Assembly: GCA_021807585.1 (NCBI GenBank)
Contig: JAKBCQ010000083.1
Location: 1 to 7,887, forward strand
Direction: 5' to 3'
DNA: 7,887 bases
Source: Planctomycetota bacterium
GTDB lineage: Bacteria; Planctomycetota; Planctomycetia; Isosphaerales; Isosphaeraceae
Below the pieces are notes generated by a model. The model saw only the letters and a list, made by a program, of their open reading frames with translations. It searched no databases and was not told where the DNA came from. The position numbers were made by a program, and so were the translations under genes. Shown here piece by piece: positions 1-5,900 of the stretch (the first letter of the stretch is position 1; the number at the start of each line of letters is the position of its first letter).

Positions 1-1764
1 TCTACACATGACGATGTCGCTTCGCTTATGCGGGACGTTTCCCGCAGGCTGGTCGGACTCGGGGTTTTCCGCGATCGTGCCGATCTTCTCTCGCCGAATC
101 CGACCGCGGTTGAAGAGATCGGTACGCTGATCGGAGACGTTCTCGGCGTTAGACGTAAGGACTTGTTTAGAAAAACGACTGATCGTCTTGAAAACGTGCA
201 TCAAGAGAAGATGCTCGAGCGAGTTCGGACACTTAACTGGGAAATTTTTGATCGCGCCGTCGGCGCGGCGACGAAAAGCGCAATTGATGAAATTATGAAG
301 GTTGCTAAAGAGCGATTGATCGTGCTTCGCGAGCCGACCGCCGCCGAACTTCAAGACGTTCGAGGGAGTTTGGAAAAGCCGTTCGCCGATCGACTTTTGC
401 TCTGGCAAAAATCGAAGCAAGACTTGGTTCAGGAGATGGATTCGACGATTCAAGTTCCCGGGTGGGGAAACATCCCGACGCAGCCGATTATTAATCGGAT
501 CGAGATGCTTTCAACGGGCGTTCGATCGCAGATCGGCGTCAAGGTGTTCGGCGACGATCTCGATCGAATTCAGCGTGTTTGTCAGGAGATCGCCGCGGTG
601 TTGAAGAGTGTTCGTGGGGCGGGGAACGTGTTCGCCGATCAGATCACGGGCAAAGGTTATGTGGAGATTCATATCGATCGCGAAAAGGCGGCGCGGTATG
701 GAATATCGGTGGGTGACGTTCAAGACGTGGTTGAGGTGGCGATGGGAGGGAAGCCGATCACGCAAACGGTGGAAGGCCGAGAGCGATATCCGGTGCGGGT
801 GCGGTATGCGCGCGATTACCGCGACGACGTCGATGCGATCAAGCGTATCTTGGTATCGGCGAGGGGATCGATGGGACCTCCCGGAGGTAGCGCGATGGGA
901 GGGATGGGAGCGCCCTCGATGGACGCCTCGAATTCCGGAAAAGCGGCGAGCCGTGAGAAGCCGACTCAGATACCTCTCGCCGATCTGGCCGACATTCAAA
1001 TCGTCGACGGTCCGGCGATGATTCGGAGCGAGAACGGGCTATTGCGATCGTACGTTCAGCTCGACGTTCGCGGTCGCGACGAGGTTGGTTTTGTCGAGGA
1101 GGCGCGGCGCATCGTCGAAGAAAAAGTGAAACTCCCCAAGGGGATGTACGTGGAATGGTCGGGAGAGTTCGAGCACCAGGTTCGAGCGCGGCGGACGATG
1201 CAAATCGTTTTTCCCGCGGTGATTTTACTGATTGTTCTTATTTTGTATATTACATACAAAAATTTATTGGATGCATTGTTGATGATGACGAGCGTGATCG
1301 GGGCGCTCGCCGGGGGCGCGATCTTTCAATGGCTGTTCGGTTTTAACTTCAGCGTGGCGGTTCAGGTCGGGTATATCGCGTGTTTCGGCATGGCGGTGGA
1401 GACTGGGGTGGTAATGCTTGTGTATTTGCGCGAGGCGATCGCCGATCGGGGCGGGCTTGCGCGGATCGGTTCGGTCGCCGAGCTCAGGCAAGCGATTCTT
1501 GAAGGCGCCGTCCATCGTTTGAGACCCAAGCTTCTGACCGAGGGGACGGCGATCATCTCGATCGCGCCGATGTTGTGGGCGACGGGGGTGGGCGCCGAGG
1601 TCGTTCGACCGATGGCGGCGCCCGTGCTGGGGGGGCTTCTGGTCGCCGACGAGGTGATCGATATCTTTTTGCCCGTTCTCTATTTTTCGCTCGAAAAATG
1701 GCGGTGGAACAAGCTTCAATCGCGTCAAGAAGGCTCCGCGCGATCGGTTGAGAACGAAGCATGA
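1..1764 (+). CDS. Heavy-metal RND efflux permease, CusA/CzcA type (5'-truncated)
   Basis: This is the inner-membrane, proton-driven pump of a tripartite CusCBA/CzcCBA-like system that exports metal cations across the envelope. The frame is open from base 1, so the start lies outside the window; 587 codons remain of a family usually about 1,030-1,100 residues long. Counting from base 1, residues 10-130 form a charged, probably helical segment. The canonical periplasmic core follows: SKQDLVQEMD, NRIEMLSTGVRS (about 165-176), GVKVFG, DREKAARYG, VEGRERYPVRVRY and IPLADLADI. Five membrane helices lie at about 402-419, 425-446, 450-476, 516-533 and 537-562, matching TM8-12. Helix 10 contains MAVETGVVMLVYL; the last helix carries ADEVID, where E. 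coli CusA has TAPLLS. A Met/Gly-rich insertion lies at about 288-320. The substrate metal cannot be told from this fragment. No partner gene follows within the window. The family call is secure; the symbol is left blank because Cus and Czc cannot be separated here. Confidence 0.95.
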   Translation, partial: STHDDVASLMRDVSRRLVGLGVFRDRADLLSPNPTAVEEIGTLIGDVLGVRRKDLFRKTTDRLENVHQEKMLERVRTLNWEIFDRAVGAATKSAIDEIMKVAKERLIVLREPTAAELQDVRGSLEKPFADRLLLWQKSKQDLVQEMDSTIQVPGWGNIPTQPIINRIEMLSTGVRSQIGVKVFGDDLDRIQRVCQEIAAVLKSVRGAGNVFADQITGKGYVEIHIDREKAARYGISVGDVQDVVEVAMGGKPITQTVEGRERYPVRVRYARDYRDDVDAIKRILVSARGSMGPPGGSAMGGMGAPSMDASNSGKAASREKPTQIPLADLADIQIVDGPAMIRSENGLLRSYVQLDVRGRDEVGFVEEARRIVEEKVKLPKGMYVEWSGEFEHQVRARRTMQIVFPAVILLIVLILYITYKNLLDALLMMTSVIGALAGGAIFQWLFGFNFSVAVQVGYIACFGMAVETGVVMLVYLREAIADRGGLARIGSVAELRQAILEGAVHRLRPKLLTEGTAIISIAPMLWATGVGAEVVRPMAAPVLGGLLVADEVIDIFLPVLYFSLEKWRWNKLQSRQEGSARSVENEA

Positions 1765-1855
1765 TTTGGACGATGATCGGCGAACGCCTGCTTTCTGAAA
1801 TCAGAAGATCGTTTAATAATTGAAACGGAAGGCGTCCGAATCTGAAAAGGATCGG

Positions 1856-1877
1856 GATGTTTCTTTTTTTCAACATC
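1856..1877 (+). repeat. Inverted repeat with T-rich loop (possible weak terminator)
   Basis: GATGTT (1856-1861) and AACATC (1872-1877) form a 6-bp perfect stem around a 10-base loop that contains seven consecutive Ts. It lies 92 bases past the permease stop codon. The T run is in the loop rather than after the stem, so this is not a canonical rho-independent terminator. Confidence 0.3.
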
Positions 1878-1890
1878 GGCTTGATCGCTT

Positions 1891-1906
1891 GGTACGTTTC
1901 GGTACG
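1891..1906. promoter_or_regulatory. GGTACG direct repeat, 10-bp period (possible operator)
   Basis: GGTACG occurs at 1891-1896 and again at 1901-1906, separated by TTTC. The repeats start exactly 10 bp apart, about one helical turn, so a protein could bind both copies on one face of the DNA. Each copy contains the palindrome GTAC. The site lies 172 bases upstream of the PEP-CTERM gene. A regulatory role is inference only. Confidence 0.25.
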
Positions 1907-2024
1907 CTGAGATTAACTTCGGTGCGGGATCATGTAGTCTGGATTTTTGGAATTCGATCGAAGCGGATCGTAAGGAGATGGATTCGCGTGTGAGGTTCCT
2001 CCGCGCGAACGTTCGATGTCCATG

Positions 2025-2041
2025 CGTGCGCGGTTCGCACG
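2025..2041 (+). other. GC-rich hairpin in the leader of the PEP-CTERM gene
   Basis: CGTGCG (2025-2030) and CGCACG (2036-2041) make a perfect 6-bp, nearly all-GC stem with the 5-base loop CGGTT. It ends 36 bases before the ATG at 2078. No T run follows, so it is more likely a leader structure affecting mRNA stability or translation than a terminator. The pairing is seen directly; the function is inferred. Confidence 0.4.
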
Positions 2042-2077
2042 GGTCAGTCGCGTCACCTAGAGAACGGGGGCGACCGG

Positions 2078-2773
2078 ATGAATCGCACGATACGAATGCT
2101 GGCGTTTGCCGCGGCGATTGTGCTGGTCGGTTTGAAGCCGGTCGTCGCCGAGCAAGTGCTCCTCACGTTCGAAGGGCTCAAGAACGGCGAGGCTGTGAAC
2201 AATTATTACGCGGGCGGAAACGGGAGCCTGGGAACGGGTCCAGGTCCGAATTATGGAATTACATTCACGGGGCCCGTCGTCGACGGCCAAAACGACGCGA
2301 TCGCTTACATCCCCAAAACGGCGTTCCCCAACGACCCCTCGCCGCCGACGGTTTTGTTGCTCGCGAGCGAATTATCGGTGATTCCCGCCGGACAACGGAT
2401 TTCGGCTTATATGAATGTCTCACCCGGGTTTAGCGGATCGCTCGGCTGGTATTACGCGGCGATTGATAGCAACGCGACCGTCCAGATTTACTCGGGAATG
2501 AACGGCTCGGGTACGCTACTCGCGAGCAAGACCCTGCCGTTCACTTCACAAACAATTGGGATCTTTGATCCCAACGAGATCGACGTTTCCTTCTCGGGGG
2601 TCGCGCATTCGGCGGTCTTTTCGGGAGGGAATCAACAAGTCGCTTTCGACGACATTCGTTTGACGATCCCCGAGCCCGCATCCCCCGTTCTGCTGGTGAT
2701 CGGCGGCGGATGCGCCCTTGTTTATCGTCGGTTCCGCCGCGACGATCGGCGGAACGCGCCGCGCGTCTCCTGA
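2078..2773 (+). CDS. PEP-CTERM sorting domain-containing exported protein
   Basis: This 231-residue protein is predicted to leave the cytoplasm and be sorted by an exosortase. Residues 1-24 form a signal peptide: basic NRTIR, a hydrophobic AFAAAIVLVGL core and a likely cut after PVVA. The middle is rich in Gly, Ser, Thr and aromatic residues and looks all-beta; GMNGSGTLLASKTL and AFDDIRLT resemble the jelly-roll-like middles common in PEP-CTERM proteins. The C-terminus is a classic PEP-CTERM tail: IPEPAS (197-202), a hydrophobic helix (about 203-216), then the basic cluster RRFRR. The only cysteine is in that helix (212). ATG 2078 is the first ATG, GTG or TTG after the in-frame stop at 1991-1993, and it yields the signal peptide. 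Its ribosome site is weak: a GGGGG run 7 bases upstream rather than AGGAG. No exosortase gene is visible. The localisation call is strong; the molecular function is unknown. Confidence 0.92.
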   Translation: MNRTIRMLAFAAAIVLVGLKPVVAEQVLLTFEGLKNGEAVNNYYAGGNGSLGTGPGPNYGITFTGPVVDGQNDAIAYIPKTAFPNDPSPPTVLLLASELSVIPAGQRISAYMNVSPGFSGSLGWYYAAIDSNATVQIYSGMNGSGTLLASKTLPFTSQTIGIFDPNEIDVSFSGVAHSAVFSGGNQQVAFDDIRLTIPEPASPVLLVIGGGCALVYRRFRRDDRRNAPRVS

Positions 2774-2790
2774 AGCGAGCAGGCGCGATC

Positions 2791-2836
2791 GATTACACAT
2801 CGTAATACAAAAGTATTCTGAATGTTTTATATGATG
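2791..2836. promoter_or_regulatory. AT-rich patch, possible promoter region of the giant gene
   Basis: This patch stands out from its GC-rich flanks. It contains a small AATAC-AAAA-GTATT inverted repeat (2804-2817) and TTTTATATGATG (2825-2836), where a -10-like hexamer could sit. It starts 17 bases after the PEP-CTERM stop. No clear -35 box is present, so this rests on base composition and position only. Confidence 0.2.
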
Positions 2837-2846
2837 ACCCGCCGAC

Positions 2847-2880
2847 TTCGTCCGCGCGAATTCCGCGCGAATCGGACGAA
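2847..2880 (+). terminator. Strong nested inverted repeat (terminator or leader structure)
   Basis: TTCGTCCG (2847-2854) and CGGACGAA (2873-2880) are perfect 8-bp complements. Inside them, CGCG (2855-2858) can pair with CGCG (2864-2867) around AATTC, giving a stacked hairpin with a small bulge. It lies 74 bases after the PEP-CTERM stop and 74 bases before the next start. No T run follows, so it may be a factor-dependent or structural terminator, or a 5' leader element of the giant gene. Confidence 0.4.
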
Positions 2881-2940
2881 CGCGACCCGAGTCAAAGGAT
2901 TACGACGTCTCGAATCGTGAGTCGTCGATTCAGATCACGT

Positions 2941-2945
2941 GAGGA
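2941..2945 (+). promoter_or_regulatory. Ribosome binding site that decides the giant gene's start
   Basis: GAGGA ends 8 bases before the ATG at 2954, a textbook spacing. An in-frame GTG at 2939 would give five more residues, but it overlaps this site and has no good Shine-Dalgarno sequence of its own. The ATG at 2954 is therefore preferred. The site also overlaps the palindrome TCACGTGA (2935-2942) and lies between two GATCAC copies (2933-2938 and 2944-2949). Confidence 0.65.
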
Positions 2946-2953
2946 TCACTGTT

Positions 2954-5900
2954 ATGTGGTTTCGACATCGAGTAGTTTACTACGATCGTTTCGCTCGCTC
3001 GGGTGGATCACGACCTCGCGATCGATCGCGCAATCTTGATGCGGGCTTCCACTCGCGAAATATCCACGTTTGTTGTATCGAGCTCGAACCTCGCACTCTC
3101 TTGGCGACGATCGCGACGCTCGACATCATCAATGGTGTGCTCTTATATAATGATGTCGGCGGATCGGGCGCGACGAATCATCTGACGATCAAAGCTTCTC
3201 CAATCACGCAGCCCGCCGGGGGATCGGCGTCTTCCAACGAATACACGTTCGCCGATTCGGGGGGGGCGATCGCTCTCGGCGCGGGGGCGAAAAGTTTCGG
3301 ATGGTCGCTGAATTCCGACGGTTCGGTCTCGGGCCCCGATTCCAATCCGTCGATTTACCCGCCGAGCGTCGTTCCCAAAAAAATCAATTCGATCGTGTTG
3401 AATTTGCTCGGGTCGAACGATTGGTTGAACATTCAAGCGATCAATCAGCCGACGACGGTTTCCTTCACAAACAACCCGGGCGCGGCCGACACGGTGATCG
3501 TCGGGCTTTCGTCGAAGGGGGCGCAAAACATCGAGGGGGATGTGACGATCTCGAACCAGGAAGGGACGACCGCGGTGATCGCGAACGATACCGGCGACGG
3601 TTCTCCCAAAAGCCCGACGATCAGCGGCGATCAAATCCTCAATCTCGCTCCTCACGTGATCAACTACTCGGCCGCAAATGCGACTTCGGTGTCGGTCGTC
3701 GCGGCCGCGACGCTCAACGTCAACGCCGGAGATCTTGGTCCGGTTGTCGTTACTCCTGGAGGGACGACGGGGTCGGGGACGATCGCGATCGGCTCAACCG
3801 CTCCTATTAATTACGCAAATATCAGCGCGGTGAATATCACCAACGCGGCCGATCAGCCGATCACGATGATCAGCCGGGCGGTGACGACGACGACGGGAGA
3901 TACTCCCGTCGAGGGGAAGGCGTTTTCGTTCCAGGTCGCGTCGTTCGTCGATTCCGATCCGTTCGCCAAAACCTCGAACTTCACCGCGCAGGTCGCCTGG
4001 GGCGACGGCCCTCCCGGCGTCACTGCCGGTTCGGTCGCGACGACCGCTCCCGGACAATTCGTTGTTACCGGATCGCATACATATCGAAGCGTCGGCAAGT
4101 TTACCGTCACGGTCACCGTCGTCGACACGGGATCTTCTGGGACGACGGTTGTCAGTGGGATTCCGGTGACGGTCTCCGATCTGGGCGGAAGCGCCGCGGC
4201 GACGGGGACGTTCACTGTCGGCGATCTCGTGTCCGACGGATCGGTCCCGTCGTCTCATGTCGATTCCAACCTCATCAACGCATGGGGATTGTCGGCGGAA
4301 TCGGGAACTTCGATCGGCGTGACCGATACGGGGAAGGGGCTCGCGACGTTTTACGACGGTACGGGTGCGGTGCGATCGCCGGGGGCGATCGTCATTCCGC
4401 CCGCGTCGGGGAAGACGGGATCGCCGACGGGGATCGTTTACAACGATTCGACGGGGTTCGAAGTCGACGGAGCTCCCGCGACATACCTCTTCGATACGCT
4501 CGACGGACTGATCGCGGCGTGGAACGCGAACGCGGGGGGAACCGCGGTGACGATGGTGAATGAAAACGCGGCGAAAGCCGAATTCACAGGGCTCGCGGTC
4601 GCGGTCAATGGAACTCAAACCGATCTCTACGCCGCGAACTTCGCCCTGGGCGTGGTCGAGATCTTCAGCCCGACGTTCCAGTCGATCGGTACGTTCACCG
4701 ATTCGACCCTTCCCGCGGGCTACGCACCGTATAATATCACCAATATCCATGGTGATCTTTATGTAACGTTCGCCGAACGAGGCTCGAACGGAGGGTCGGT
4801 TTCGGGTAACGGTTTAGGGTATGTCGATGTGTTCTCGCCCGCGGGGGTTTTGCTGAATCGGTTGATCTCGAACGGACCGCTCGACGCACCCTATGGGATT
4901 GCGATCGCTCCCGCGGGTTTCGGATCGTTCGGCGGCGATTTGTTGATCGGAAACGGGGGAAGCGGAGGAAACATCGACGACGGTTTGATCCACGCGTTTG
5001 ATTCGGAGACGGGGGCGTTGGTGGGGACGGTCGAGACGTCGACGAACGGGACGGTTGCGCTCGACGGTCTCAAGGCGATCGCGTTCGGCTTGGGAGGGAA
5101 CGCCGGCTCGCCAAGCTCGCTCTATTTCGCGAGCGGACCGAACGGCGGAGTCGACGGGCTGTTCGGGTCGCTGACGTTCGTCACGGGCGAGTCTCCGGCT
5201 CAGACGGTCGGCGTCGACTCGGTTACGATCGCCGACGCGGCGCTCAAGGCTTCGGCGGTGAACATCAAGGCGATCGAAGGGGTGACGTTCAGCGGCGAGA
5301 TCGCTTCGTTCACCGACGACAATCCGTTCGCGACGGTCGCGGATTTCACCAAGGGGAAGGGATCGATCGTGATCAATTGGGGGGACGGCTCACCCGATAA
5401 CAGCGTGGGCGACGGCACGGGCGATCTTACAGTCGTCCAATCCGACGGTCCCGGATCGCCGTTCATCGTTTATGGCAAACATATTTATCAAGAGGACACA
5501 TCGAATCCTCTTGGTCTTACCGCGGGGAATCCGTGGACGACCTTGGTGACGATCAAGGATCGCGATGGATCGAAGGGGACGGTTGATGGGACGGCGACGG
5601 TCGCCGACGCTTCGTTGATCGTGCGCGCCGCGGCGATTCCGGCCGCGGGGGGGGCGTCGATCGCCGAGGGAACGAGCGTTCCCGCGGGGTTGTTCGTGGG
5701 TCAAATTGTCGATCAAAATCTGTTCGCGACGGCGGCGGATTTTCAAAACGCCCAATATCAAGGCGTGACGATCAGTCTTACGGGAGCTTCGCCGAACAAG
5801 ATGACGGGGGACGTCGTTCAAGTGGGACCGGGACTTTTTGACGTCTACACGCCGGTATCCGTCGTATTCACCCACGCCGGTCTGTTCGCGACGACGATCT

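Larger units (their letters stand above)
1765..2077. other. Non-coding gap between the RND permease and the PEP-CTERM gene
   Basis: No convincing gene lies in these 313 bases. The first part (about 1800-1875) is more AT-rich than its surroundings. It holds a short palindrome (TTCTGA-aa-TCAGAA, 1793-1806) and an inverted repeat with a T-rich loop (1856-1877), either of which might help end transcription of the permease gene. The second part holds a GGTACG direct repeat (1891-1906), a perfect AAGGAG (1972-1977) with no usable start codon at normal spacing, a 10-bp palindrome CGAACGTTCG (2006-2015) and a GC hairpin (2025-2041). The promoter of the downstream gene probably lies here, but I could not place convincing -35/-10 boxes. 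Confidence 0.6.

Noticed and set aside
1553..1876. 107-codon minus-strand frame over the end of the permease gene
   Set aside because: Its second half is antisense to well-conserved permease helices and is Arg/Pro-rich. Only its first part lies in non-coding DNA, and it shows no motif.
1978..2433. 151-codon plus-strand frame starting at the AAGGAG site
   Set aside because: It overlaps the PEP-CTERM gene for over 350 bases in another frame, is Arg-rich with no domain, and its AAGGAG abuts the ATG with no spacing.
2939..2953. GTG 2939 as the start of the giant gene
   Set aside because: It overlaps the GAGGA site that is ideally spaced for ATG 2954 and lacks its own ribosome site.
3794..4750. 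318-codon minus-strand open frame inside the giant gene
   Set aside because: Its product is overloaded with Arg and Asp and has no recognisable motif. It is the antisense shadow of a GATCG-rich coding region; the plus frame carries clear TIGR03118 and PKD motifs.
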